A stretch of 50,785 bases of DNA from Candidatus Krumholzibacteriota bacterium (GCA_024275485.1 JAJRZA010000025.1:1-50785), one strand, 5' to 3'; positions 8,122-18,515 are shown, counted from the first letter of the stretch. The notes: a model not told the origin generated them from the sequence alone. Made by a program: numbers and translations.

Positions 8122-11010
8122 ATGATATTCAGAAGCTGGAAACTTTCCCCCCTGGTGGTCACCATCGTCCTGGCAGGTGCCTTGTTGCCCAGCTTGATTT
8201 TGGCAGGCCCAGCTGACCTGGCCGGGGAGCTTGAACGGATCAACTCCATGATCTCGGCCGGGCAGTTTCGGGAGGCGCTGGACGCGGCATTGGAAACCGC
8301 GGACCACGCGGCAACCGCCGGGGCAACCACCGATCAGGCCACCGCCCTGCTGCGCATATCGGATGCCCTGTACTACCTTGGTCGCCGGGCGGAGACCCTG
8401 CCGCCCATGGAGCAAGCCCTGGCGCTCTACCAAGCGGCTGCCGATACGGCGGGGATCGGTCGCACCTTCTACAGCTTGGCCTACTACTTCGAACGAACCG
8501 ACCCCGAAAGAATGTTCACCCTGCTGAGTGAAGGGAAGAAGTACGCTTCGGCGGTGCAGGACAAGCGCCTGCTGATGAACATCGCCAACGCCGCAGGGGT
8601 GGCCCGTTGGAACCAGGGGAACTATGACGCGGCCACGATCCACTTCGAGGAATCCATCGCTCTGGCCAGGGAACGCCGGGACGATGCAGCCCTGGCTTCG
8701 GCCAACCAGAACCTCGGCCTGATCGACTACCACCGCGGCGACGGGAGAAAGGCCCTGGAACATTATCGCCAGGCCTTGTCTGCCCTCGAAAAAACCGGTA
8801 ACTCCCATGGCGTGGCGGTGGTGCTGGGCAACATGGGGAACGCCTACCTGGCCTTGGGGGATCCCGAATCGGGCCGGGAGTGTTATGACCGCGCCTTGTT
8901 CATTGACCGCGAAAATGACTACCAGCGGGGCATTTCCACCATGTTGGAAAACCTGGCCGGGGTGAACTTCCTTTTGGGCCGAGTGGACCTGGCGCGGGAC
9001 CAGTTTACCGAGGCACTGGCCATAAGCGAGCGGAGCGGGGATATCCGGACCCAGGTTTTTACCCGTTTGGGGCTGGGGCTTATCGCCCTGGAAGAGGGCC
9101 GCCCAGAGCAAGGTCTCCGGCAGTACGCGACGGCACTCGAACTGGCCCGCAACCTGGGTGATCCCTACGCCTTGATCGACCCCTTGCAGCGATTAGCCGA
9201 GTTGGCGTTTCGCTCTGGCGATGACACCGCCGGCCGGGAATATCTGCGGGAGGCCCGGCAGTGCGCTGCCGACTGCGGCGCCACCTATTCGGGAGGTATC
9301 CTGGCGGCCATGCTGGGCGAGCGCCTGGCTGCCGAGGGGCAGGTGGCAGCAGCCATCGCCACCTATGAAAAAGCCCTCACCCAGCACGAGGCCACCCACA
9401 TACGTACCCATGTATTTTTGTGGTGCGCCGATTTGGCGGCACTCTACCGGCAACAAGGCGATCCGGTCGCGGCCGAGGCCCAGTACCGACTCAGTCTGGC
9501 CGCCATCGAGGATCTCGACGCTGTTATCGCTACCGGGGATTTTCGCCGCTACCTCTTCAACCAGGCGGCGGGCGTCTACCGGGATTTCGCGGACTGGACC
9601 GCCGACCGGGGCGACCTTGCCGGAGCCTGGCGGATTCTGGAACAGGGGCGGGCCAGGGACCTCAGTTTCCGGTTGCTGCAGAACCGGGCCCGGGCGGTGG
9701 TTTCGGGCCCGGAACAGGCCTCCCTGTCGCGCCTGGCTGCCCTGCAGAAACGTTGGCGCGAGGAGTCGTTGACCCCGGATCAGCGGTCAGAGCTGCTGCT
9801 CTGGATCTCCAGCGCCGAAGCCCAGTATGACCGCACGCGCTGGAGGCCGTCTCCCGATCCATTGGTCCCCCTGGCAACATCTTCCTACCAGCCTGATTCG
9901 GGCACCCTCTTGCTGACGTACTCCCTGGGAAACGATACCCTGCAGGTATTCAGCGCCTGGGACGGAACCTACCAACGGCGCCAGGTGCCAGCTGCCCGGG
10001 CCTTGATGCGGCGATGTAGCATCTTTAGCGACCTGGTATCCGATCCCGCCACGGGTGATACCTGGCGAGCTGCGAGCCGATCCCTGGCCGCTGTCCTGCT
10101 GGCGCCGGAAATGGCCGCCCATCGGCCGGACCGGGTAGTCATCATGCCCGACCGGGAATTGTGGGGACTGCCTTTCACGGCCCTCACCCTGTTTGACGGC
10201 ACCCTATTGGCCGAGGCGGCTGCCGTATCGCTGACACCTGCGGTCAGGACCCTGGCGGAAATCTCCCGTCGCCCGCCCGCCGCCCGGGATGCGATCCTGG
10301 CCGTGGCGTGCACCCGGTACTCCGTCCCTGCCGACTCCAGTTCCGGCCTGGTGAACATTCCGGCGGCCGGGGACGAGGCAGCCCGGGTCGCCCGGCGCAG
10401 CGATCCGTCAGTGCTGTTGGTGAACACCAGCGAGGGGAGTTTCAAGGCCCAGGACTTGCCCCGGATGCAGATCATCCACTTCGCCTCCCATATTCTGGCC
10501 GATCCCCGGCGCCCCAATCGCTCGGGTATCATTTTGGGCCCGGATCAGGACAACGACGGGGTACTTCGAGCCCGGGAGATCTATCGCTTGCCTCTGGACA
10601 CCCGCCTGACCGTCGTTTCGGGTTGCCGCAGCGGGGATGGCGGTACGGTTCCCGGGGAGGGTTTACTTGGGCTCAGTCACGCTCTGCTGAGCGCGGGCAG
10701 CAGGGCGGTGGTACTAAGTCGCTGGAATCTGGCCGACCGGGGAGCCGCCTTCTTCATGGAAAAAATGTATGACGCCCTTGGCGATAACCCGGCCGATATT
10801 GCCCTGCAACAGGCACGGCTGGCCTGTCTGGATTCACCCGACTGGCGCCATCCCGCCTATTGGTCCACGTATTTCCTGGCGGGAGATGGTTCCCAACAAT
10901 GCGACTTCCGTCCCCGGGCCTTGATTCGGGGGCTGGTTCTGCTGGGGTGTGGGGTGTTGCTGGCCCTGGCGGCAGTGGGACTCGGTCACCGTCGAAATAA
11001 CTTCTTTTAG
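8122..11010 (+). CDS. Exported TPR-CHAT caspase-like protease with C-terminal membrane anchor
   Basis: Protein of 962 aa. A signal peptide or anchor lies at ~9-28. About ten TPR units run from ~30 to ~480 (for example NQNLGLIDYHRGDGRKALEH and LGNMGNAYLALGDPESGREC). A CHAT domain (caspase fold, HetF-associated with TPRs) spans ~640-940. The expected dyad is present: H790 in IIHFASH and C835 in VVSGCRSG, followed by the usual GLSHALLSAGSRAVVLSRW block. A last hydrophobic helix (~940-958) ends in HRRNNFF. The topology therefore puts TPRs and protease outside the cytoplasm, tethered by the C-terminus; most described CHAT proteases are cytoplasmic. It is divergent from the ECF sigma/anti-sigma pair, and proteolytic signalling to that pair is a hypothesis from context. 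Confidence 0.88.
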   Translation: MIFRSWKLSPLVVTIVLAGALLPSLILAGPADLAGELERINSMISAGQFREALDAALETADHAATAGATTDQATALLRISDALYYLGRRAETLPPMEQALALYQAAADTAGIGRTFYSLAYYFERTDPERMFTLLSEGKKYASAVQDKRLLMNIANAAGVARWNQGNYDAATIHFEESIALARERRDDAALASANQNLGLIDYHRGDGRKALEHYRQALSALEKTGNSHGVAVVLGNMGNAYLALGDPESGRECYDRALFIDRENDYQRGISTMLENLAGVNFLLGRVDLARDQFTEALAISERSGDIRTQVFTRLGLGLIALEEGRPEQGLRQYATALELARNLGDPYALIDPLQRLAELAFRSGDDTAGREYLREARQCAADCGATYSGGILAAMLGERLAAEGQVAAAIATYEKALTQHEATHIRTHVFLWCADLAALYRQQGDPVAAEAQYRLSLAAIEDLDAVIATGDFRRYLFNQAAGVYRDFADWTADRGDLAGAWRILEQGRARDLSFRLLQNRARAVVSGPEQASLSRLAALQKRWREESLTPDQRSELLLWISSAEAQYDRTRWRPSPDPLVPLATSSYQPDSGTLLLTYSLGNDTLQVFSAWDGTYQRRQVPAARALMRRCSIFSDLVSDPATGDTWRAASRSLAAVLLAPEMAAHRPDRVVIMPDRELWGLPFTALTLFDGTLLAEAAAVSLTPAVRTLAEISRRPPAARDAILAVACTRYSVPADSSSGLVNIPAAGDEAARVARRSDPSVLLVNTSEGSFKAQDLPRMQIIHFASHILADPRRPNRSGIILGPDQDNDGVLRAREIYRLPLDTRLTVVSGCRSGDGGTVPGEGLLGLSHALLSAGSRAVVLSRWNLADRGAAFFMEKMYDALGDNPADIALQQARLACLDSPDWRHPAYWSTYFLAGDGSQQCDFRPRALIRGLVLLGCGVLLALAAVGLGHRRNNFF

Positions 11011-11091
11011 ATTTTCTGTGATTTTTTGTCGTGCCGGTCGTCTATTCCCAAGTCCAGCAAATAATCTGGGAATCCATCCGGGAGTGTTGAA

Positions 11092-14000
11092 ATGAACCGC
11101 CTGACCCACGTAATCCTCGTCAGCATATTTGCCATGATTCTGTCCGGGGCAACTCGGCCTCCCCAGGTCCTGGCCTGGACCGGACCCGACTACTTCACCG
11201 GAAACGCCGGCATATTGCATTCCCTTTCCAACGTGGGCGACCTCAACGGAGACGGGTACCAGGATCTGGCCTATGGCAACGCCCTGCAGAGCACCGTCTG
11301 GGTTTGTTACGGTAGCGCCAACGGGATTTCCCTGGGCCAGCCGGATCTGGCGCTGGTCGGAATTGCGGGCGAACAATTCGGAGAGGCCGTCTGCACCGCC
11401 GGGGACCTCAACGGTGACGGTTTCGGAGACCTGATTGTTGGCGCCCCGAGCCATGACATACTCTACAGGCCCAACTGCGGCGCGATTTTCATTTATCTGG
11501 GTTCGGCCAACGGTATCGCCGAAGTCGCGGACTTTCTAATCGTCGGACCAACCACCGACGATGCCATCGGCAAAAAACTGGCCTACGCCGGCGACGTCGA
11601 TGATGACGGTTTTGACGACATCCTGGCCTATTCGGCAAGTTTCGGCTATTGGGAGTGCTACCAGGGAAATTCGTCGGGACTGGGTTCGACTCCGGTCTGG
11701 AACGCAGGCATCCTGGGTTCGGCGGCGAATGGGGCGGGCGACGTCAACGCCGATGGTTACGACGATGTTATCCTGGGTGACGGGAGTAACGCCGGTGTCG
11801 GCCGCGTCTATATCTATCTGGGTTCGTCCAACGGACTGCTTGATTTTTTTACGAGCACCATGACTCCAGACGCCCAGGGAGCCGCTTTTGGAGCCAGCGT
11901 CAGTTCCGCCGGCGACATCAACGGCGATGGTTATGCCGACGTGGTGGTGGGTGATCCTTTTGCCTCCCAGGGGGTGGGCCAGAATTTCGGCCGGGCAACA
12001 GCATTCTATGGCAACTCCGGCGGTGTAAGTCCAGTTCCTGTCTGGTCAAGGTGGGGCGATCGGGATCATGATCAATACGGAAAAATCGTCTTTACCGCCG
12101 GTGATTACAACGGCGACGGATATTCCGACATCATGGTGGGTGCTCCCAACTGGGATTCACCCCTGGCCGAAGCCGGACGCCTCGACTTGTTCTGGGGCTC
12201 GTCTGGGGGCCTGTCGACCACCCCAAGTGAATCATATCAGGGCCTGGAGATGTGGCAGTCTTTCGGTTCGCTCATTACCTGCGCCGACATAAATGGCGAT
12301 GGTTTCAACGATATCTTCGCATATCAGAGTACCGGTGGGGGAAAACTTTACGGTTTTGCCGGCCGCGGCGCCTCTCTTGGCTCTCAAGACACTTGGACGG
12401 TTTATGGCGCGGCCGGGGAAAAGGCGGGCAAATCGGTGGCGATGATCGGCGACGTCAACGGAGACGGCTACGCCGACGCCGCAGTCGGCCTGCCGGAGTA
12501 CAACGGTTTCCAGGGCAACGTGAAAGTTTATTACGGATCTTCGACAGGGCTCTCGGTGGTGGAATCGTGGGGAAAATTCGGCAACGCCGCCGGTGACCAG
12601 TTCGGCACTGCCATTGCCGCGGCCGGTGATGTTAACGGTGACGGTTACGGTGATCTGCTCATCGGTGCCCCCGGTGTGTCAAATAACCAAGGGGTTGTTT
12701 ACCTCTATTTTGGCTCGGCAGGCGGTCTCGGCATGTTCTCCGACGTTACCTTGTCCGGCACCAGCGGCAGCTTCGGTCTCGCCGCCGCCGGCGCCGGCGA
12801 CATCAACGGTGACGGTTACGGCGACGTGGTCGTCGGTAGTCCCTTTTTGACCGGATGGAACGGTGGTCCGCGCTATAACATGGGCCTGGTCCAGGTTTTT
12901 CTCGGGGCTCCCGCGGGTCCGCCGACGACCCCCTCGTGGGAATGGTCATCCGGTCTGTCCGGCACCAGGACTGGAACTTCGGTTTCGGCTGCCGGTGACG
13001 TCAACGGCGACGGTTTCGGCGACATCCTGGTGGGCCAACCTGGACTCAACGGCGGCGATGGTAGCGCCCTCTGCTTCCTGGGCGAAGCCAGTGGTCCGGC
13101 CGCCACCCCGGTCTGGACAATCAATGGCCAGTCAGGATCACTGGAAGCACTCGGTTCGGTTGTCGCCGGTGTCGGCGATCTCGACCGAGACGGATACGCC
13201 GACGCAGCTATCGGCATTCCCACCGCCGCCGGTGGCGGGCGCGTGGAATACTATGAGGGCTGGTCCCAAGGTCTGAAAACCAGTCCGACCACGACGGTTA
13301 CCGGAAATTCAACCGGGGATCGCCTCGGCCAGTCGGTAGCCGGTTTAGGCGATGTGAACGGTGACGGCTACGGTGATTCGGCCCTGGGCGTACCGGGTCT
13401 GGACAAAGTCGAGATTCGCTTCGGCGGTGCCCTCGGCGTAGGACAAACCGCCGATGCTGTCATCACAGGTTTGTCCGGTTCCGATTTCGGTTTCGCCCTT
13501 GGTGGCGGCGATGTGGATGGAGACGGTTATTCCGATCTGGTCCTCGGCGCACCCCTTGCCGACATCGGCGGCACCAACACCGGCCAAGCGTTTTGTTATC
13601 TGGGCAACGGCCGGGTCAGCGGCGTACCCAACCCGGTGATCCCGCGCCAACTGGACAACGGTTTCCTACCCATTGCGCCGTTGGGCCGCTCCGACAGCGC
13701 CAATTCATTCCTCCTGGCCATGCGAGGTCGCAGCAGCGTCGGCCGCACCAACCTTCGGCTGGAAAAGCGGGTCGCCCCGGTCGGGTCGCTCCTGCAATGG
13801 CAACCTGTCGAAGCCGGCCTGTGGCTGGACACCGGTTCGCCCGGCCCAACCGGGTCCGACGCCGAACTCACCACCATGGTCACCGGCTTGACCGGCAATA
13901 CCCAATACCACTGGCAGCTACGCTCCCGCAGCGATTCCCCCTACTTCGCAACCACACCCTGGTTCACCATCAACGGCGGGGCCCAAAACCTGGCCCATCT

Positions 14001-16692
14001 CCGCACAAATGGCGCGCCTCTGGACCCGAACCTGGTCGTGACAGAAATCTCCCCCACGTCCGCCAACGATTCGTCCCCGGTGACGGTTTCAATCACGGTG
14101 GCCAACCTGGGCCTGGTCGCGTCCGGAGCCACAACGACCAGCGTGTCCCTGGACGGAGTCACAACTTGCGCGGCGGTCTCGACGCCTTCGATCCCAGCCC
14201 TGGAGCAGGTCGTGGTGACCTGTCAACTCGGTACTCCCAGCGGCGGCCAGCACGTGGTGGAGTCCTGCGCCGATGCCGGTGACACCGAGACCGAATCCGA
14301 CGAATGGGACAACTGCCTGCAGGTCAATCTTTTGATCACAACCAATCCGGTCCTGACCTTGACCGCGGACGGCAGCGGCGACGTACCGACCATCGCCGAC
14401 GCCCTGGCCTTGATCAGCCCGGGTGGGGTGATTTTGCTGGGGGACGGCATCTATTCAGGTACCGGCAACCGCGACCTGGTCCTCGACGCCCGGACCGTGA
14501 CAATCCGTTCGGTATCCGGAGACTCGACAGCCTGTGTGATCGACTTACAGGGTTCAGCCTCCGATCCCCACCACGGCTTCCGGCTGACCAACGGTACCGT
14601 GCTGAACCTCGACCGCCTGACGCTTCGCAACGGCTACGCCGTCAACGGAGCAGCTATGAGCGTGAACACCTCGACCTTGAACGCGCAAGGCTGCATCTTC
14701 GAATCCAGCGAAACTTCCAATGCGGGTGGCGCCATCAACTTCCTCAACGCCGGCGGTCGGCTGGACGGCTGTCGCTTCACCGGCAACCGCACAATCTACG
14801 CCGGCGGTGCGCTCTACCTCAACAACTCCGCCCCCGTGATCTCCATGTGCCTATTCGACGGCAACCATGCCGACAATTGGGGCGGGGCGGTCCATGGGCA
14901 AAATCCATTGTCGGTATTTGAGTTGGCCAGTTGCACCTTCGCCCGCAACGACGCCCCGCAGGGAAGTTCCATCTATGTGCGCGGCGGCAGCGCCGTTTCT
15001 CTGGGCAATACCCTGATCGCCTTCGGAACCGGCAGTGATCCGGTCTGGAACAATGGCGGAGACATCTCCCAGGTCTCGTGTTGTGACGTCTTCGGCAACG
15101 CCGTTGGCGACTATGTGGGCGCGCTGGCCGGCTTTGCCGGGGTCAACGACAACTTCAGTTCCGACCCCTTGTTTTGCGATGAAGTGGGAGGCAACTACAA
15201 CGTGCTCTCGGGTTCACCCTGCTCCGAAGCCGGCAACCCTGGCTGCGGGTTGATCGGTGCCTTTGAGGCTGGCTGCGGCTTCGTTATCACCGTCACTCCC
15301 GACGGCAGCGGCGACCAGCCGACAATCCAGGCGGCTTTGAACGTCGCCCTGCCTGGCGATATCGTTGAGCTGCTCAATGGTGTGTATACCGGAACCGGCA
15401 ACCGCGACCTGAATTTCCAGGGTAAGGCCATCACCCTGCGCGGACAGAGCCAGGATGCCTCCCTGTGCATCCTCGATTGCCAGGCCAGTGATACCGACCG
15501 TCATCATGGAGTTGATTTCCTCTCCGGAGAGACCACCGCCACCGTCCTGGAGCACATCACCATCACCGGCGCTAACAAGGTCTACGGCGGGGCCATCAAC
15601 ATCAACAACGCGAGCAGTCCCACCATTCGCCATTGCATTCTGCGGGACAACACCTCCGGCAGCGGGGCCGGAATACTGATCGGCGGCGGGTCCAATCCAC
15701 TGCTGTCGAATATCCGTTTCGAAAACAACACGGCCACCAACGCCGGCGGTGGCATCTATATCAACAGTTCCTTCCCCTCCATCTCCGACTGTGTGTTTAC
15801 GGGAAACCATGGTAGATACGGAGGAGGTGGTATCTTCAACCAATACGCCAGCCCCAACGTATTGCGCAGCGTTTTCACCGGCAATACATCCGACTACTGG
15901 GGTGGTGCGGTGCACAACCGTTACAGCACCAGCGCTCCTAATTTTACCGACTGTCTGATGACGGGCAACAGCGCCCCCGAGGGCGGCGCGGTGTACGACC
16001 GGGATGGTGCCACGCCATCGTACATGACCTGCACCTTCTCGGGGAACTCCTCTCCCGATGGCGGGGCCATCAAGAGCCTGGATGGATCGATGGTATCTCT
16101 CGTGCGGTGCATCGTGGCCTTCAGTTCCCAGGGGGCGGCCGTGAGTTCCGACGGCACGAGCACCTTTACCGCTTTTTGTAGCGACATATTCGGCAATGCG
16201 GGCGGCGACTACACCGGTCCCTTGGCGGGCCAACTCGGCACCAATGACAACATCTCGTCCGACCCGCTTTTCTGCGATGCCAATAGCGGGGATTTTTCCT
16301 TGAACAGCACGTCTCCCTGTCAGCCCGTCAATTCGGAGTGCGGCCTGTTGATAGGAGTCTATGGTACAGGTTGTGCGATGTCGGCGGTGGATGACCTCGC
16401 CGGGGCAATTCCCAGCCGACTGACCATGGGACCTGCCTCACCCAATCCCTTCAACCCACTGACGGTTGTCCGTTACCAATTGCCGACCAGCGGAAAAGTA
16501 CGTATGGAGGTGTTCGACCTGGGGGGACGCAGAGTGGCTACGCTGGTCAACGAGGATCAGGTGGCGGGGAGGCATGAGGTGACCTGGCAGGCGATGGATG
16601 ATGGGGGGCGTGGTGTTTCTTCCGGGGTCTATCTCGTTCGCTTGAAGTTGGGGCCGGAAACCATTGTCCAGAAAATCACACTTACCAAGTAG
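11092..16692 (+). CDS. Giant exported protein: FG-GAP propeller, CARDB, two beta-helices, sorting tail
   Basis: Protein of 1866 aa. Signal peptide at ~1-28. Residues ~35-800 are about thirteen FG-GAP/integrin-alpha-like blades, each with a Ca2+-binding loop of the type GDLNGDGYQDL or GDVNGDGYGDL. A Fn3-like stretch (~855-975) and a CARDB-type domain (~979-1080, LVVTEISPTSANDSSPVTVS) follow. Then come two related right-handed beta-helix modules (~1084-1395 and ~1400-1765), each opening with DGSGD.PTI and closing with a NDN.SSDPLFCD block, which indicates internal duplication. The end (~1774-1866) is a FlgD-Ig-like tail with PNPFNP at 1784-1789. GGGAG precedes the ATG. It is probably a calcium-binding surface or secreted protein; the beta-helices could bind or cut polysaccharide, but no catalytic site is evident. 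Confidence 0.88.
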   Translation: MNRLTHVILVSIFAMILSGATRPPQVLAWTGPDYFTGNAGILHSLSNVGDLNGDGYQDLAYGNALQSTVWVCYGSANGISLGQPDLALVGIAGEQFGEAVCTAGDLNGDGFGDLIVGAPSHDILYRPNCGAIFIYLGSANGIAEVADFLIVGPTTDDAIGKKLAYAGDVDDDGFDDILAYSASFGYWECYQGNSSGLGSTPVWNAGILGSAANGAGDVNADGYDDVILGDGSNAGVGRVYIYLGSSNGLLDFFTSTMTPDAQGAAFGASVSSAGDINGDGYADVVVGDPFASQGVGQNFGRATAFYGNSGGVSPVPVWSRWGDRDHDQYGKIVFTAGDYNGDGYSDIMVGAPNWDSPLAEAGRLDLFWGSSGGLSTTPSESYQGLEMWQSFGSLITCADINGDGFNDIFAYQSTGGGKLYGFAGRGASLGSQDTWTVYGAAGEKAGKSVAMIGDVNGDGYADAAVGLPEYNGFQGNVKVYYGSSTGLSVVESWGKFGNAAGDQFGTAIAAAGDVNGDGYGDLLIGAPGVSNNQGVVYLYFGSAGGLGMFSDVTLSGTSGSFGLAAAGAGDINGDGYGDVVVGSPFLTGWNGGPRYNMGLVQVFLGAPAGPPTTPSWEWSSGLSGTRTGTSVSAAGDVNGDGFGDILVGQPGLNGGDGSALCFLGEASGPAATPVWTINGQSGSLEALGSVVAGVGDLDRDGYADAAIGIPTAAGGGRVEYYEGWSQGLKTSPTTTVTGNSTGDRLGQSVAGLGDVNGDGYGDSALGVPGLDKVEIRFGGALGVGQTADAVITGLSGSDFGFALGGGDVDGDGYSDLVLGAPLADIGGTNTGQAFCYLGNGRVSGVPNPVIPRQLDNGFLPIAPLGRSDSANSFLLAMRGRSSVGRTNLRLEKRVAPVGSLLQWQPVEAGLWLDTGSPGPTGSDAELTTMVTGLTGNTQYHWQLRSRSDSPYFATTPWFTINGGAQNLAHLRTNGAPLDPNLVVTEISPTSANDSSPVTVSITVANLGLVASGATTTSVSLDGVTTCAAVSTPSIPALEQVVVTCQLGTPSGGQHVVESCADAGDTETESDEWDNCLQVNLLITTNPVLTLTADGSGDVPTIADALALISPGGVILLGDGIYSGTGNRDLVLDARTVTIRSVSGDSTACVIDLQGSASDPHHGFRLTNGTVLNLDRLTLRNGYAVNGAAMSVNTSTLNAQGCIFESSETSNAGGAINFLNAGGRLDGCRFTGNRTIYAGGALYLNNSAPVISMCLFDGNHADNWGGAVHGQNPLSVFELASCTFARNDAPQGSSIYVRGGSAVSLGNTLIAFGTGSDPVWNNGGDISQVSCCDVFGNAVGDYVGALAGFAGVNDNFSSDPLFCDEVGGNYNVLSGSPCSEAGNPGCGLIGAFEAGCGFVITVTPDGSGDQPTIQAALNVALPGDIVELLNGVYTGTGNRDLNFQGKAITLRGQSQDASLCILDCQASDTDRHHGVDFLSGETTATVLEHITITGANKVYGGAININNASSPTIRHCILRDNTSGSGAGILIGGGSNPLLSNIRFENNTATNAGGGIYINSSFPSISDCVFTGNHGRYGGGGIFNQYASPNVLRSVFTGNTSDYWGGAVHNRYSTSAPNFTDCLMTGNSAPEGGAVYDRDGATPSYMTCTFSGNSSPDGGAIKSLDGSMVSLVRCIVAFSSQGAAVSSDGTSTFTAFCSDIFGNAGGDYTGPLAGQLGTNDNISSDPLFCDANSGDFSLNSTSPCQPVNSECGLLIGVYGTGCAMSAVDDLAGAIPSRLTMGPASPNPFNPLTVVRYQLPTSGKVRMEVFDLGGRRVATLVNEDQVAGRHEVTWQAMDDGGRGVSSGVYLVRLKLGPETIVQKITLTK

Positions 16693-16732
16693 TGAGGTGG
16701 TACCAAATCTTTGGACAGCACTGAACCATCCA

Positions 16733-16759
16733 GGAGCAGGGCCCTTTCAGCCCTGCTCC
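16733..16759. terminator. Hairpin terminator between convergent genes
   Basis: GGAGCAGGGC (16733-16742) and GCCCTGCTCC (16750-16759) form a perfect 10-bp GC-rich stem with a 7-nt loop. It lies 40 bp after the giant FG-GAP gene and 45 bp after the end of the convergent metalloprotease gene. No U-run follows it on either strand, as with several other gene-end hairpins in this window. Confidence 0.55.
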
Positions 16760-16804
16760 ATCCTCAAAACCTGAAACCAAATCAAGAGAACGCCTGCCGT
16801 CCTC

Positions 16805-18424
16805 TCAATTCCCCAACGTCACGGTCCCGGAATTCCCCCAGCGCCGCAACGTGGTGTGCTTCAGCAGGGTTTGCTGGGTAGCGTACGTACCAGGAATGAT
16901 GTAGACCGTTCCAGTGGGATAAGTCGCACCGTACCCCTCGTTGAAGGTATTCCATGGATCGACGGGTGACCCGTCCTCGTATCCGGAAGCAAAGTAATTC
17001 ACGTAGGAGTCCACCCGACCGGAGTTGGTCAGGGTTATCTTTGAACCGGACGCATCCGAATCTTCTATGGTCACGATCACGCCGTTGGTTGAATCCCAAA
17101 AGGTCTCCCCCCTATCCCAACGGGCACCCTCGTCGTTGGGATTACCCATCATATCGGAGTCCACAACATAGGCTGGTCTTTCCCGGAACGGATTGATCTG
17201 GTGGATCACAACCGTCTGGTCAGGCAGGTTCTGGTCGTAACCCGTAAAACGCCTCCGCTCGATGGTGAAGAATCTGTTGTAGTCTCCAGGCCAGCGAATT
17301 CGCGCCATCAACAGGCGACCGGCCGGCGGGACAACAGCCAGGTTGTTGAGCCAGAGCGTTGTCACTACCGGGTAGGTCGGTGCCGTATACTGGTGCAAGG
17401 GATGAATCCACCCTAGCAGGTCCTTGTTGTAGGAGATGGTGTTGACCGCCAGGTTGCCGTATTCGGGGTCGGAATAGATGCACTCCCCACAGGCATGGCT
17501 CATGACGTCCCAATTCGAATCATAGGTGTCTCCGTAGGGCCCGGATGAGTGGGGCCATCCCAAGGAGTGACCGGTCTCATGAGCAATCACATCCTGGTTG
17601 CCCCAACCCCAGTCAGCCAACCAGGTGACACTCCAGTACCTGGTCTCTCCGTCGAGGGTCAACCAGGCCTCACCACCGTACGAACAGCAGTCCAGCACGT
17701 CGTTGTAGCACATGTGAAATCCCCTGTAGCCGGTGAAATCCACGTACGGATCGGCCAGGGCGATGCAATCATCAAGGGTTCGCTGACCATCCAACTCATC
17801 GTCGGGGTCGTTCGGATCGATATCGTAGACGTAATACGACCGCGGGTGGGGCAGGTTGAACCAACCCAGAACCACGCTGCCCTCAAGATTGATGTTGTTG
17901 TACGAGACCTCCCGCCAGTAATGATCCATGCTTGGCCGGCCACCTAGGGCCTGGTCCATGAACCAGTAGTTGGGCTGCGGCGTGCTGGGATTGTCCGCAA
18001 AGCGCATCAGGATCCAGATATACCGCTGGGAACCGGTCAGGGTGCGCATTTCGTCTTCGGCTTCGGCATTGATGCGCACGATTGTATCGACGTCCATCTG
18101 CGGTACGATGATGCGCGAAACCTTACCTGATGCTGTAACCTGCGACTGACTCAGCGCCAACAGACCACCTGCTTTTTCCACCAACTCCCGGTCCAGATCC
18201 AGGTACCATTTGTCACCTCGCTCGGTGATCAATTCGTAATGATGGCTCGACGGTAAATCCGATCTGGGGGGAGGATCTCCCCAGATCACCTGCACCATCC
18301 CACTCAATTCCAGGGTCTCGCCAATTTGCGGCGGTGGCCTGAACGCTTCGACTGTCTGACCGGCGGTTGGAGCACTCCAAAAAGTGCCGATCAACAACCC
18401 GATCAGGAATATGTTCTTTTTCAT
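16805..18424 (-). CDS. Secreted metzincin-type zinc metalloprotease (M6-like)
   Basis: Protein of 539 aa with a signal peptide (~1-22). The active site HETGHSLGWPH (H282, E283, H286, H292) fits HExxHxxGxxH, and the Met-turn methionine is M308 in WDVMSH. The preceding YNNINLEGSVVLGWFNLPHP region resembles M6 (immune inhibitor A-like) proteases. A C-terminal region after ~430 continues to the end without the PNPFNP tail. GGGGGTGA precedes the ATG. It is transcribed in the same direction as two other exported-protein genes upstream, after a 91-bp gap. It likely degrades extracellular protein. Confidence 0.82.
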   Translation of the reverse strand: MKKNIFLIGLLIGTFWSAPTAGQTVEAFRPPPQIGETLELSGMVQVIWGDPPPRSDLPSSHHYELITERGDKWYLDLDRELVEKAGGLLALSQSQVTASGKVSRIIVPQMDVDTIVRINAEAEDEMRTLTGSQRYIWILMRFADNPSTPQPNYWFMDQALGGRPSMDHYWREVSYNNINLEGSVVLGWFNLPHPRSYYVYDIDPNDPDDELDGQRTLDDCIALADPYVDFTGYRGFHMCYNDVLDCCSYGGEAWLTLDGETRYWSVTWLADWGWGNQDVIAHETGHSLGWPHSSGPYGDTYDSNWDVMSHACGECIYSDPEYGNLAVNTISYNKDLLGWIHPLHQYTAPTYPVVTTLWLNNLAVVPPAGRLLMARIRWPGDYNRFFTIERRRFTGYDQNLPDQTVVIHQINPFRERPAYVVDSDMMGNPNDEGARWDRGETFWDSTNGVIVTIEDSDASGSKITLTNSGRVDSYVNYFASGYEDGSPVDPWNTFNEGYGATYPTGTVYIIPGTYATQQTLLKHTTLRRWGNSGTVTLGN

Positions 18425-18515
18425 CTTGTCACCCCCAAGCTCTGGGTACTGGTTGCTTGCGAATTGCTTCCCGGACGGCGCTTTTCAGCAGCCGAATCGG
18501 GCAGGGTTACCCCCA

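Noticed and set aside
8059-9111. Antisense open frame (350 codons) at the start of the CHAT gene
   Set aside because: It is complementary to TPR coding sequence, has no recognisable domain and runs into the REP-like element.
11218-13600. Tandem DNA repeats in the FG-GAP gene as a possible CRISPR-like array
   Set aside because: The recurring GACGGTTACGG-type words encode the GDVNGDGY calcium loops in phase with the gene, with irregular spacing; no spacer structure and no cas genes.
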